Translations under genes and position numbers: made by a program
Assembly: GCF_002220095.1 (NCBI RefSeq)
Contig: NZ_CP022372.1
Location: 840,501-904,500, forward strand
DNA length: 64,000 nucleotides
Reading direction: 5' to 3'
Origin: Bosea sp. AS-1
GTDB lineage: Bacteria; Pseudomonadota; Alphaproteobacteria; Rhizobiales; Beijerinckiaceae
In this document: positions 50,999-60,325 of the stretch, piece after piece
Layout of the letters: each line of letters opens with the position of its first letter
Numbering within the stretch: position 1 is the first letter of the stretch
Notes under the pieces: model-generated
Databases searched by the model: none
Seen by the model: the letters and a program-made list of their open reading frames with translations, nothing else
Told to the model about the DNA's origin: nothing

Positions 50999-53824
50999 AT
51001 GGGAGCCGGTATTTCGCGCAGGAGTTTCCTGCGAACCGGGGCCGCGGCCGGTGTCGCCCTCAACGTCTCCTTCCTGCCGTCCCCGGCGGGCGCACGGTTG
51101 GTAGAGACCCCGCCGCGCCCGGGGCCCGACTGGATCGACCCTTCAGGGCGGCCACGCTATCGCCTCGACGCCCTGGCGAAGGTCACGGGTGCCAAGACCT
51201 TCGCGCGCGACTATCGCGCCGTCGACCTCCCCGGTTGGCCGCGGGAGCAGTCGCATGCCTTCTTCATCCACGCGACCAAGGCGGATCGGAGTTTCGAGGG
51301 GCTCGACCTTGCCGCACTCGGTGAGGATCTGAAGCCAGACCGGCTGGTGCTGCACGAGGATCTCGTGGCCGACGGGATCGTCACGCCTCATCCGGATTTC
51401 TTCGGGGACGTCTTCCTCGTCCCCAAGGGCGAGACGCCGCGGCTGCTCGGCCAGCCGGTCGCGCTGCTGATCTATCGGGATTTCGCCCGCTACGACGCGG
51501 CCAAGCGCAAGATCCGCTTCGACGACAGTGTCGTCCGCTATGGCGCCCAGACGCCCTACAATCAGCCGCCGAATTACGGTGCGGCGCGCTATGTCCGCGT
51601 CGACGGCGGCACGCCCGAGGCGGAGGATCGCTACTCGGCCCTCAAGGACAGCACGATCTACGGCAAGTTCGCCGGCGAAAAGGTCGTCTGGCCCGATGCC
51701 AGCCCGGGCGATGCGATGGGGCGGGGTATGGCTGCCGCCGCCGAGATCGAGAAAAGCATCGCCGCTGCCGGCGAGGGCGCGCTCGTCCTGAAGCGGAGCT
51801 ATTTCTCACAGTCGATCGATGCCTCGGCGATGGAGGCCGACAACGGCAATGTCTGGTACGACGCGGCGAGCGGCGTGCTCCACCTCATGGTCGCCTCGCA
51901 GTCGCCGCATGAGGTGGCGGAGGTCTCGGCCGAGCTGGTGTCGAAGTCGAAATTCCCGCTGAAAGAGGTCGATCTCAAGGTCGGCTACACGGTCGGCTAC
52001 GGGACGAAGGATCATCACATCTTCCCGTTCTTCTGCGTCGTCGCCGGGCTCTATGGCGAGGGGCGACCGGTGCGTCTCGCCAATGACCGCTTCGAGCAAT
52101 TCCAGATGGGGCTGAAGCGTCACGCCTTCTGGATGGACAACACGCTGGTCGTCGATCGCGGCACGGGCAAGTTCCGGATCATGACCGGCCATTCCCGGAC
52201 CGATGGCGGCGGACGGGCGAACTACTCCTTCTCGGTCGCCTTCGTCGGCGCCACGGCGGCGCAGTCGATCTACTATTTGCCGCAGAGCGACTTCTCCGCG
52301 GCCGCCTTCGCCTCGCGGGCGGTCGAGGGCGGTTCCACCCGCGGCTATGGCACGCTGCAGACCATGTCGGCCACCGAGATGATGGTGGACGAGGCGGCGG
52401 AACTGCTCGGGATCGATCCGATCGAGCTCAGGCTGCGCAATGTCTTCCGCTCGGGCATGAAGAACAGCCAGGGTGCTATCCCGGCCGGCGCGCTGCGCAA
52501 CGAGGAGGTGCTGCACAAGGCCCGCGCGCATCCGCTCTGGGCCGAGCGGCTGCAGAAGAAAAAGGCGTTCGAGGCGGCCAATCCGGGCAGGAAATACGGC
52601 GTCGGTTACGGCCATGTGCAGAAGGATTACGGCACGGGCGCTGAAGCCGCGCTGGTCTCGATCGCTTTCGATCCGAAGGGCCGGATCAGCCTGCAGCATG
52701 TCGCCCATGAGATGGGGCCAGGCGTCACCACCTCGCAGGCGATCATGGTCGGGGAAATCCTCGGCCGGGTGCCGGACGAGACCGAATACGGCGTGGTGCG
52801 CTGGCCGCAGATGCCGCTCGAGACCACGGACGAGCCTTATACGACGAGCCAGGAAGAAGAGGATCGGCGCAAGCTGAATCCGCGCTGGACGCCGCGCATC
52901 ACCTCGCCGATGAGCGCGACCAACAGCGTTTACTATCTCGGCCACGCCACCCGCGAGGCGGCTCGCATCCTTCTCGACCTCGCGCTCTGGCCGGCCGCGC
53001 GCTCGCTCTGGTCGCGCGGGATCGGCGGTGGCGCGCTCGCACCCTATGATGTGCGGCGCGAGGATCTCAGGCTGACAGGCGGCATGGTCAATGCGGGCGG
53101 CATGCCGCCGCTCGCCTTCGAGGCCGTGGCCGCGGAGGCGCATCGGCTCGGCCTGCCCTGTGGCGTGACGGTGCACACCTTCAATCGCTGGCAGTGGACC
53201 GAGGCCGAGTTCGACGTCCCGGATCGCGGGCGTCTGCGGATGGCGATCGACGCGCTGGCGCTGCGTTATGGCGAAGGCGCCTCCGAAGACCGGAAGCAGT
53301 TGATGACGACCGGTGGCTGGCACTTCCTCGAGCGGGCCAAGGTCGATTATCCGCCGACCCAGCGCAACAATGCCGGCGTCACCTACTATGCCCCGATGGC
53401 GACCCTCGCCGAGGTCTCGGTCGATACCGCGACCGGCGCGGTCTCCCTGCTGTCGCATCATTCGATCCTGGAATGCGGGCGACAGGTCGTGCCGGAACTG
53501 GTCTCCGGCCAGATCCAGGGCGGCCTCGCCATGGGCATCGGGCACGTGCTCAAGGAGTATCTGCCGCTGTACGAGGACGGCCCCGGGGATGGGACCTGGA
53601 ACTGGAACCGCTACGAGCTGCCGCGCGCGAAGGACGTCGCGGTCTGGTCGCAGACGGCGGAGGTTCTGCCGCCGCTGTCGGAGAGTGACCCGCCGAAGGG
53701 CATCGCGGAAGTGGTGATGATCGCCGTGGTGCCGGCCATCGCCAACGCGGTGACCCATGCGATCGGCAAGCGCTTCTACCAGTTGCCGATCACCTCCGAG
53801 AAGATTCGCGAGGCCCTGTCATGA
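50999..53824 (+). CDS. Molybdopterin-binding large subunit of a xanthine dehydrogenase-family aldehyde/heterocycle oxidoreductase, Tat-exported
   Basis: A 941-residue large subunit. The N terminus is a Tat signal (SRRSFLRTGAAAGVALNVSF). An a/b-hammerhead domain follows (about 55-170), then the Mo-cofactor domains with GGSTRGYGTLQTMSATEMMVDE, MGPGVTTSQ and the C-terminal PPKGIAEVVMIAVVPAIANAV, whose glutamate aligns with the catalytic GVGE block. Its stop overlaps the 2Fe-2S gene by four bases. With that subunit and a triheme cytochrome c it matches periplasmic aldehyde oxidoreductases of acetic acid bacteria and N-heterocycle dehydrogenases. No XdhC/CoxI-type maturation gene is in the window. 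Confidence 0.9.
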   Translation: MGAGISRRSFLRTGAAAGVALNVSFLPSPAGARLVETPPRPGPDWIDPSGRPRYRLDALAKVTGAKTFARDYRAVDLPGWPREQSHAFFIHATKADRSFEGLDLAALGEDLKPDRLVLHEDLVADGIVTPHPDFFGDVFLVPKGETPRLLGQPVALLIYRDFARYDAAKRKIRFDDSVVRYGAQTPYNQPPNYGAARYVRVDGGTPEAEDRYSALKDSTIYGKFAGEKVVWPDASPGDAMGRGMAAAAEIEKSIAAAGEGALVLKRSYFSQSIDASAMEADNGNVWYDAASGVLHLMVASQSPHEVAEVSAELVSKSKFPLKEVDLKVGYTVGYGTKDHHIFPFFCVVAGLYGEGRPVRLANDRFEQFQMGLKRHAFWMDNTLVVDRGTGKFRIMTGHSRTDGGGRANYSFSVAFVGATAAQSIYYLPQSDFSAAAFASRAVEGGSTRGYGTLQTMSATEMMVDEAAELLGIDPIELRLRNVFRSGMKNSQGAIPAGALRNEEVLHKARAHPLWAERLQKKKAFEAANPGRKYGVGYGHVQKDYGTGAEAALVSIAFDPKGRISLQHVAHEMGPGVTTSQAIMVGEILGRVPDETEYGVVRWPQMPLETTDEPYTTSQEEEDRRKLNPRWTPRITSPMSATNSVYYLGHATREAARILLDLALWPAARSLWSRGIGGGALAPYDVRREDLRLTGGMVNAGGMPPLAFEAVAAEAHRLGLPCGVTVHTFNRWQWTEAEFDVPDRGRLRMAIDALALRYGEGASEDRKQLMTTGGWHFLERAKVDYPPTQRNNAGVTYYAPMATLAEVSVDTATGAVSLLSHHSILECGRQVVPELVSGQIQGGLAMGIGHVLKEYLPLYEDGPGDGTWNWNRYELPRAKDVAVWSQTAEVLPPLSESDPPKGIAEVVMIAVVPAIANAVTHAIGKRFYQLPITSEKIREALS

Positions 53825-54363
53825 CGATCGCGACGAAGCCGCTTTCCCTCACCGTCAATGGCCAGCCCATCGGCCCGATCGAGGTGCCAGAAGGCCTGAT
53901 GATGCAGGATTTCCTGCATGAGTACCTGAACCTCACGGGCTCGCGCATGGGCTGCGGCCAGGGCATCTGCCATGCCTGCACGGTCATCGTCGAAAGCGAA
54001 GCGGGGGCGCTCAGGGAGATGCGCAGCTGTATCACCGGCGCACACTGGTTCGCCGGCAAGAAGGTGGTGACGGTCGAGGGCCATGCGAGTCAGGGCGCCA
54101 ATGGCGAGATCAAGCTGTCTCCGGTCCAGCAGGCCTTCATCGAGCAGTTCGCCTTCCAGTGCGGCTACTGCACGCCGGGCTTCGTGACCGGTGCGACGGT
54201 TCTCCTCGACCAGCTCAAGCGCAAGCCGATCCCTCGCGCCGAGCTCGACCAGGCCGTGACCGACGCGCTCGACAAGCACATCTGCCGCTGCACCGGCTAT
54301 GTGCGCTACCACACCGCCGTGCGCGACCTCATCCTCAAGACATCTGGCCTGCTCCGCGGCTGA
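53821..54363 (+). CDS. 2Fe-2S iron-sulfur subunit of the molybdenum hydroxylase
   Basis: A 180-residue two-cluster protein of the CoxS/IorA type. The plant-type cluster cysteines are in MGCGQGICHACTV (Cys45, 50 and 53) with the fourth at Cys70; the second, helical cluster uses CGYCTPGF and HICRCTGYVRYH. It passes electrons from the molybdenum centre to the cytochrome. It has no signal of its own, so it probably rides out with the Tat-exported large subunit. ATGA overlap couples it to the large-subunit gene, and the cytochrome gene follows 9 bases later. Confidence 0.94.
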   Translation: MTIATKPLSLTVNGQPIGPIEVPEGLMMQDFLHEYLNLTGSRMGCGQGICHACTVIVESEAGALREMRSCITGAHWFAGKKVVTVEGHASQGANGEIKLSPVQQAFIEQFAFQCGYCTPGFVTGATVLLDQLKRKPIPRAELDQAVTDALDKHICRCTGYVRYHTAVRDLILKTSGLLRG

Positions 54364-54372
54364 AGGAGGCGA

Positions 54373-55659
54373 ATGATGAGGAAGCGGAGTGTCCTGCTCG
54401 CTGCCGCGGCGGTGATCCTGGTCGGAGCCGTCGCGGTTGGCAGCGTGTTTCTCGGCGCCTTCGAGACGAGCGTCGTATCCCGCGCCGTGGACAACCCACT
54501 CGGCGCCGGCGAGATGAAGAAGCTCGCCGAACGCGGTGCCTATGTCGCCACTGCAGCCGATTGCTATGCCTGCCATACGGCCAAGGACGGGGCTCCTTGG
54601 GCTGGGGGGCTGCCGTTTGAGACGCCCTTCGGCACGCTCTACGCCACCAACATCTCGCCGGACAAGCGGTTCGGCATCGGCAATTGGACGCGGGCGGAGT
54701 TCCATCGCGCGGTCCGCGACGGCGTCGGCAAGGGCGCGCGCCATCTTTATCCGGCGATGCCCTATGCCTCCTATCGCGGGATGAGCGAGGCGGATGTCGA
54801 TGCCGTCTATGCCTATCTCATGACGCGCGAGCCGATGCCGGTCGAGAACCGCAGGAACGAGCTTGGCTTTCCGTTCAATATCCGGCAGTCGCTCACCTTC
54901 TGGAACCTCGCCAACCTGCCGCGGAACGGTCTGGAGGCAGACCCGAAGCGCTCGGAGCTGTGGAACCGGGGCCGTGTCGTCGTCGATGCGCTGGCCCATT
55001 GCGGCGAATGCCACACGCCGCGCAATTTGCTCCAGGGCATGGATTCGGGCGCCTATCTGAAAGGCGCGGTGCTCGAGGGCGTCGAGGCGCCGGACATCAC
55101 CAAGGAGGGGCTGACGCGGATGGGTTTCGACCCGCTGACGCTGGCCGCCTTCATGAAGTCCGGGCTCTCGGTTCAGGGCTCGATGACGCACCAGATGTTC
55201 GAAGTGGTGCATTTCTCGACGCAACACATGACCGAGGACGACCTGCGGGCGATGTCGGCTTATCTCTTCGATCTCGACGCGCTGCCCGCGGCATCGGCAA
55301 CGCCACCCGCGCCCAAGCCCGTCGAGGTCCCAGCCGCCATCGCCACCGCCGCGCGCAAGACCTATCTCGATCTCTGCTCAGGCTGCCACGGCGCCGAGGG
55401 GCAAGGTATCCCGCATGTCGCGGTCCCGCTGGCGACGAACGCCTCGTTGCGGCTTTCGAGTCCGCGGAATTTCGTCAGGGCCGTGCTCCACGGCATTCCG
55501 GCCCAGCGCTTCCCCGGGCTGGAGCGGATGGAGGCGATGCCGGGCTTCACCGAGCTTGTCGACGACAAGGCCCTGGCCGATCTGACGAACTGGATGCGCG
55601 CACGCTGGGGCGGGCAGCAGCCGAACGTCACCGCCGAAGAAGTCGGCAAGCTGCGCTGA
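54373..55659 (+). CDS. Membrane-anchored triheme cytochrome c subunit
   Basis: A 428-residue periplasmic cytochrome with one N-terminal hydrophobic anchor (about residues 7-28). Three CxxCH heme sites are visible: CYACH at 64-68, CGECH at 210-214 and CSGCH at 335-339. This is the layout of the cytochrome subunits of alcohol and aldehyde dehydrogenases that feed electrons to ubiquinone or a terminal oxidase. The last domain has a Pro/Ala-rich linker before it (about 308-325). It completes the three-gene oxidoreductase operon. Confidence 0.93.
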   Translation: MMRKRSVLLAAAAVILVGAVAVGSVFLGAFETSVVSRAVDNPLGAGEMKKLAERGAYVATAADCYACHTAKDGAPWAGGLPFETPFGTLYATNISPDKRFGIGNWTRAEFHRAVRDGVGKGARHLYPAMPYASYRGMSEADVDAVYAYLMTREPMPVENRRNELGFPFNIRQSLTFWNLANLPRNGLEADPKRSELWNRGRVVVDALAHCGECHTPRNLLQGMDSGAYLKGAVLEGVEAPDITKEGLTRMGFDPLTLAAFMKSGLSVQGSMTHQMFEVVHFSTQHMTEDDLRAMSAYLFDLDALPAASATPPAPKPVEVPAAIATAARKTYLDLCSGCHGAEGQGIPHVAVPLATNASLRLSSPRNFVRAVLHGIPAQRFPGLERMEAMPGFTELVDDKALADLTNWMRARWGGQQPNVTAEEVGKLR

Positions 55660-55802
55660 CTGGCGGTTCGTTGAGGAGCCCTCAGTCGTCTCGGTGATCG
55701 CAGCGTCCTTGCCCCGGTGCGGCAGACTGGACTTGGCGGTCGCGCGATCGCGCGACCGGGGAGACGAGGGCTTTCCGACCACGTCAGGTTCGCATCCCTG
55801 TG

Positions 55803-55839
55803 ATGGCGCAGAAGCGCCATGCAGCCTTGATCATTAGTG
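55803..55839. promoter_or_regulatory. Hairpin and cattagtg element upstream of the amidohydrolase
   Basis: A 7-bp perfect stem (atggcgc at 55803-55809, gcgccat at 55814-55820) is followed by cattagtg at 55832-55839, inside an A+T-rich stretch about 70 bases before the amidohydrolase start. cattagtg is exactly one half of the palindrome at 14322-14337. The hairpin may end the cytochrome transcript; the second element may be a regulator half site. Confidence 0.3.
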
Positions 55840-55906
55840 ATGATGATATTGTCAGGTAGACATGGCGGCGGACCCGGACGGTCCGCAGTGAGGAGGGGAA
55901 CGCCGC

Positions 55907-57340
55907 ATGGCACGCAGAATGATCAGGGCCGGTCACGTCATCGCCTTCCAGAATGGCGGCCATCGCCATCTTCGCGACGGCGTCGTGGTCTGGGAAAACG
56001 ACAAGATCATCCACGTCGGCAAAAGCTTCGACGGCGAGGTCGACGAGGTTGTCGATGCGCCCGAGAAGATCGTTACGCCGGGCTTCATCAACACCCACGC
56101 CCATCTGACCGAGTCGCCGCTCGACAAGAGCTATGTGGAGGATCGCGGACCGCGTGCGTTCTATCTATCCGGACTGTTCGAGTTTCTGACCGCGCGCGAC
56201 GTCTCGATCACCGACGATATGCGCCGCGCCTGCATCGCCTTCTCCGTCCCGGAGCTGATCCGGACCGGTACGACCACGATCATGGAGATCGGCGGTTATG
56301 GCGAGGATACGGTCAGGATCGCCGGCGGGGCGGGCCTGCGTGCTTATGTCGGCCAGGGCCATCGCTCCGGCCGCTGGTACACCGATGACGGACGCACCGT
56401 GAAATATAGCTGGCTGGAGGATGACGGCCAGGCGGGCTTCGAGAAGGCCGTGCAGTTCATCGAGAAGCATGACGGCCTGATGAATGGCCGTATCAAGGGC
56501 TTCCTCACGCCCGCTCAGGTCGATACCACCTCGGAGGCGATGCTGCGCAAGACGCGTGCTGCCGCCACCGCCATGAAGGTGCCCCTCGCCCTGCACACCT
56601 CGCAATCCGTGCCGGAATTCCTCGAGATGACGCGCCGCCACGGCTGCACGCCGATCGAATGGCTGCAGAAGCTCGGCTTCCTCGGCCCCGACGTCATCCT
56701 CGGCCATGCCATCATGCCCGGTGGCTCGTCCTGGACGAACTACCACGCCGACGATATCGGCATCCTTGCCGATACCGGCACCAACGTCGCCCATGCGGTC
56801 TGGGTCTTCGCACGTCGCGGCATCGCGATGGAGAGCTTCGCGCGTTATCTCGCGCGTGGCGTGAACATGACGCTCGCCACCGACACCTGCCCGCAGAGCA
56901 TGATCGAGGCGCTGCGCTGGACCGCCGTCGTCAGCAAGATCGTCGACCGGCGCACCGAGGTGGCGACGGCGGCCGATGTCTTCAATGCCGCCACGCTCAA
57001 CGGTGCCAAGGCGCTGGGTCGCGACGATCTCGGCCGGATCTCGGTGGGCGCCAAGGCCGACATGCTGCTCTGGGAAGGCCGCAGCCTGTTCATGACACCG
57101 GTACGCGACCCGATCCGCAATATCGTCTACTCGGCGCAAGCCGACGACCTGAACAGCTCGATCGTCGATGGCGAATGGATCATGCGCGACCGGCATATTC
57201 CCGATGTCGACCTGCCGAAGCTCGCCGCCGGGGTGCAGGAGGCGGCCGAGGCAATGTGGGCCGGCACGCCCAATGGCGACTGGGCGAAGCGAACCATCGA
57301 CCAGCTGTCGCCGGAGAGCTTCCCGCCGTTCAAGCCCTGA
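55907..57340 (+). CDS. Amidohydrolase-family metal-dependent deaminase/hydrolase (ATZ/TRZ-like)
   Basis: A 477-residue TIM-barrel metallohydrolase. The metal ligands are His64 and His66 in INTHAHLTES, a histidine in LALHTSQSVPEF, another in ILGHAIMPGGSS, and the aspartate in LATDTCPQSM. The branch includes cytosine/guanine deaminases, SAH/MTA deaminases and triazine hydrolases, which act on N-heterocycles. It stands between a molybdenum hydroxylase operon and an FCD regulator, so a role in heterocycle breakdown is plausible. The ATG at 55907 follows gaggggaa. Confidence 0.88.
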   Translation: MARRMIRAGHVIAFQNGGHRHLRDGVVVWENDKIIHVGKSFDGEVDEVVDAPEKIVTPGFINTHAHLTESPLDKSYVEDRGPRAFYLSGLFEFLTARDVSITDDMRRACIAFSVPELIRTGTTTIMEIGGYGEDTVRIAGGAGLRAYVGQGHRSGRWYTDDGRTVKYSWLEDDGQAGFEKAVQFIEKHDGLMNGRIKGFLTPAQVDTTSEAMLRKTRAAATAMKVPLALHTSQSVPEFLEMTRRHGCTPIEWLQKLGFLGPDVILGHAIMPGGSSWTNYHADDIGILADTGTNVAHAVWVFARRGIAMESFARYLARGVNMTLATDTCPQSMIEALRWTAVVSKIVDRRTEVATAADVFNAATLNGAKALGRDDLGRISVGAKADMLLWEGRSLFMTPVRDPIRNIVYSAQADDLNSSIVDGEWIMRDRHIPDVDLPKLAAGVQEAAEAMWAGTPNGDWAKRTIDQLSPESFPPFKP

Positions 57341-57509
57341 ACCGGGCCTGCGGCAGTCCTCCCGGTCTGCAGCATGCCGGGAGACAATTCACGCGGATTG
57401 ACGCTTTCGGCTATCAAGCAGCATGACGATGGTTTGGGGATGCCTTTGCTGCAGGCCGCCACGCGAGGCCAGCGCGGGGCTTCGCCGCCAGACGGCGGAT
57501 CGGACGATC

Positions 57510-58280
57510 ATGAGCGATCAGGACGCGGCTGCGGATACGAAGCTTCCGCTGGACGAGCGGATGCAGCTGATCGCCTTGCGCCTCCTGGCTGCGTCGGATG
57601 GCCCGTCGGGAGCGCTGAGTCTCGCCGCGGCCTTCCGACAAGCGGGCATCGACGTCGCTGAGGCGACTGCAGGGCGCTATCTGCGACAGCTTGACGAGCG
57701 CGGCTATACACGTTCCCTCGGCAAGCGGGGGCGTGTCCTGACGCCAGAGGGGGAGGACCGGCTTTCGGCCCTCATCCGGAGCAGCAGCCTTGCCGGCCAT
57801 GGCGCACGTGTCACGGCCGCGGTCGCCGGCCATTCGCTCCAGCAACTGATCGACCTGCTGCATGTGCGCCGGGCGGTCGAGATCGAAGCGGCGGGGCTGG
57901 CGGCGCAGCGCGCGACGGATGAAGAGATCGATGCGCTTCTTGCGGCAGGAAGGCGCCACGTCGACTGTGTCGATACCAGCGAGAGCGTTCCGGTCGCTCA
58001 TGGCTTCCATGAGCTGGTCTCGCGGGCCTCTCACAACGAGATGCTCGCGGTGATGACGGAGATGCTGCTCGACCCGCGGCACGATCCACTGGCGAAGCTG
58101 CTCGACGACATTGCCAACGATACCGGCACGACGCTGAGCATGGCGCTCGATCATCCCCGCATCGCCGAGGCCATCCGGGCGCGCGACGCGACCGCAGCCG
58201 AGGAGGCGATGCGCCGGCACATGGACCGGATCCTCGCGGTGGTATGCGGCTATCGCGATACCCGGCAGAGCGGAAAATGA
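57510..58280 (+). CDS. FCD-domain regulator with an atypical winged-helix N terminus
   Basis: A 256-residue regulator. The C-terminal about 150 residues are an FCD ligand domain (QLIDLLHVRRAVEIEAAGLAA, AHGFHELVSRASHNEML, MRRHMDRILAVV), with the histidines expected for metal/carboxylate binding. The N-terminal domain (about residues 15-85: LIALRLLAASDGPSGALSL, GRYLRQLDERGYTR, RGRVLTPEGEDRL) does not read as a GntR helix-turn-helix and looks more like the HTH_12/NrpR-RNase R type. The ATG at 57510 gives the natural start. It follows the amidohydrolase and probably regulates it. Confidence 0.82.
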   Translation: MSDQDAAADTKLPLDERMQLIALRLLAASDGPSGALSLAAAFRQAGIDVAEATAGRYLRQLDERGYTRSLGKRGRVLTPEGEDRLSALIRSSSLAGHGARVTAAVAGHSLQQLIDLLHVRRAVEIEAAGLAAQRATDEEIDALLAAGRRHVDCVDTSESVPVAHGFHELVSRASHNEMLAVMTEMLLDPRHDPLAKLLDDIANDTGTTLSMALDHPRIAEAIRARDATAAEEAMRRHMDRILAVVCGYRDTRQSGK

Positions 58281-58302
58281 CCGGAAAGGGTGGTGCCGCT
58301 GC

Positions 58303-60150
58303 CTAGTCTCCCGTTGGTTGAACCCTTCGCGCGGCCGCCCAGAGCAAGGCCGCGCCGAGCAAGGCGGCAGCGATCGACGCGGTGAAGACTGCGATCTTGG
58401 CCGCGGCGAAATCGCCGGGATCGCCGAAAGCCTGACCCGCGATGAAGAGCGACATGGTGAAGCCGATGCCGGCAAGAGCGCTCGCGCCGGCGAGCTGCGA
58501 CCAGGAGTATTCCTCGGGCTTGATGGCGATGCCGAGACGAACCGCCAGTGCGGTGGCGCCCAGCATGCCGAGCGGCTTGCCGAGAACCAGACCGGCCATG
58601 ATCGCCAGCACCAGCATGCCGCGTCCGTCGAGGACGCCGGGCGCGATGGCGACGCCGGCATTGGCGAGGGCGAAGAGGGGCAGCACGAGATAGCTTGAGC
58701 GGGCACCGGCATGGCGCAGCAGGCGGTCGGCCGGCGATTCCAGACGGTCGTGGATTGCGTCGAGCGCGCGCAGAGCCGGGGTCGAGGGACCGTGTCGCAG
58801 CACTTCGCCGCCATGGGCGGCTTCAGCCAGCATGATCGCGTTGGCCTGCGCGGTCAGGGCGGCGAGGTTCGCCGGTGGGCGGGTCGGAATGAACAATGCC
58901 AGCAGGACACCGGCCAACGTCGCATGCAGGCCACCGGCGTAGATGCAGGCCCAAAGCGCGATGCCGATGAGCGTATAGGGCGCGACGCGGTAGACATGCG
59001 CCCGGTTGAGTGCCGCAAGCCCGGCGGTCAGGGCGAGTGCGCCGAGCAGATAACCAAGGTGCAGTTCGCCCGAGTAGAACAGCGCCACGACGACAATCGC
59101 CCCGATATCGTCGACGATGGCGGCGGCGGTCAGGAAGATGCGCAGCTCGATCGGCACGCGCGAGCCCATCATCACGATGATCGCGATGGCGAAGGCAGTG
59201 TCGGTCGCCATCGGAATGCCCCAGCCATGCGACCAGGGACCGCCGGGCAGGATCAGGATGTAGAAAAGGGCAGGGACCAGCATGCCGCCGATCGCGCCGG
59301 CGATCGGCAGTGCGGCGGAACGTCGTCCGGCGAGGTGCCCGACGGTGAATTCGCGCTTGATCTCCAGCCCGACCACCAGAAAGAACACCGTGAGCAGGCC
59401 GTCATTGACCCAATGCTGGATCGACATGCCGAAGCGGGTCTCGCCGATGGAAAGCGCCAGCTCGCGATGCCAGAAGGCCTCGAAGGCCGGCCCCAGGGGC
59501 GAGTTCGTCAGAGCGATGGCGAGGATCGTCGCCAGCAGCAGCAGGATGCCGGCCGAAGGCCCCCAGCTCGCGAAGTCGAGGGCCGCGGCGCGGAAGCGAT
59601 GGCCGAGTGTTCCCAGCATCGCGTCGAGGAAGGAGCTTTCGTCCCAGGGGCCGTCATAGCGGCGTTCGTTGATGAAGAAGGTCGGCGTGAAGAGCACGCC
59701 GCTGGCATGCGAGCTGACGATGTCGGCCTCGACCCGTGCGGCGGCACGCTGCAGCTCTCCGGCGTCTTCGTCTCGCGCCAGATCCAGTTCCCCGAGCCCG
59801 AGATCGCGGGCGACCGCTGTTAGATCGTCCTCGGTCAGGACCTGCGAGCGCGTCATCAGCTTGACGTGCGCGTCCCAGAACTGTTCGGGCGTCCGCGCTC
59901 GTTCGACGAGTTCGGCGGCGCGCAGCGCGAGTTCGCTGCCGGTCAGCGGGCGGTGGCGGAAGACATAGCGCAAACGCTCGCCGAGCTCGTCGCGGACTTC
60001 GGCGATGCGCTCATTGGCGGCTCGACAATAGGGGCAGGCATAGCTGCCATATTCGACGAGCGTGATCTGCGCGTGGTCCGGGCCGAGGACGTGATCGACC
60101 GCAGTGTCGACTGAGCGATCGAGGCGGTTGGCAATCGCAGCCTGCGGCAT
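58303..60150 (-). CDS. nhaA: NhaA Na+/H+ antiporter fused to an N-terminal DsbA-like thioredoxin domain
   Basis: A 615-residue fusion. Residues about 20-175 form a DsbA/thioredoxin_4-like domain with the redox motif CPYC (Cys39-Cys42) and the cis-proline region [11 protein letters not shown]. Residues about 195-605 are a full NhaA antiporter with about twelve spans, and the ion-binding aspartate pair Asp347-Asp348 in [16 protein letters not shown] and the [13 protein letters not shown] segment are intact. The fusion is uninterrupted, with no internal start needed. It exchanges external protons for sodium at alkaline pH; the redox domain may regulate it or act separately. It converges with the regulator gene and stands alone. 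Confidence 0.93.
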   Translation of the reverse strand: MPQAAIANRLDRSVDTAVDHVLGPDHAQITLVEYGSYACPYCRAANERIAEVRDELGERLRYVFRHRPLTGSELALRAAELVERARTPEQFWDAHVKLMTRSQVLTEDDLTAVARDLGLGELDLARDEDAGELQRAAARVEADIVSSHASGVLFTPTFFINERRYDGPWDESSFLDAMLGTLGHRFRAAALDFASWGPSAGILLLLATILAIALTNSPLGPAFEAFWHRELALSIGETRFGMSIQHWVNDGLLTVFFLVVGLEIKREFTVGHLAGRRSAALPIAGAIGGMLVPALFYILILPGGPWSHGWGIPMATDTAFAIAIIVMMGSRVPIELRIFLTAAAIVDDIGAIVVVALFYSGELHLGYLLGALALTAGLAALNRAHVYRVAPYTLIGIALWACIYAGGLHATLAGVLLALFIPTRPPANLAALTAQANAIMLAEAAHGGEVLRHGPSTPALRALDAIHDRLESPADRLLRHAGARSSYLVLPLFALANAGVAIAPGVLDGRGMLVLAIMAGLVLGKPLGMLGATALAVRLGIAIKPEEYSWSQLAGASALAGIGFTMSLFIAGQAFGDPGDFAAAKIAVFTASIAAALLGAALLWAAARRVQPTGD

Positions 60151-60325
60151 CCCCAGTGGCCCTTCTCGCTATTGTGGCGATGGCATGAAGCCGTCGCCTC
60201 GCCTCTCCGGCAAGTCATGCCTCGCGCATGCTAGCGAGAGCGAGGGCTCGCGTCAGCCGCTCCGGGGAAGCTAGCCCGGTCGCATCGGGCCTACCTGTTC
60301 ACCGCAAGGCTTCCCGGGTTCGATG

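Noticed and set aside
51806..53758. 650-codon minus-strand frame opposite the molybdenum hydroxylase
   Set aside because: Long but antisense to an unmistakable enzyme gene, with histidine/arginine-rich shadow composition and no domain.
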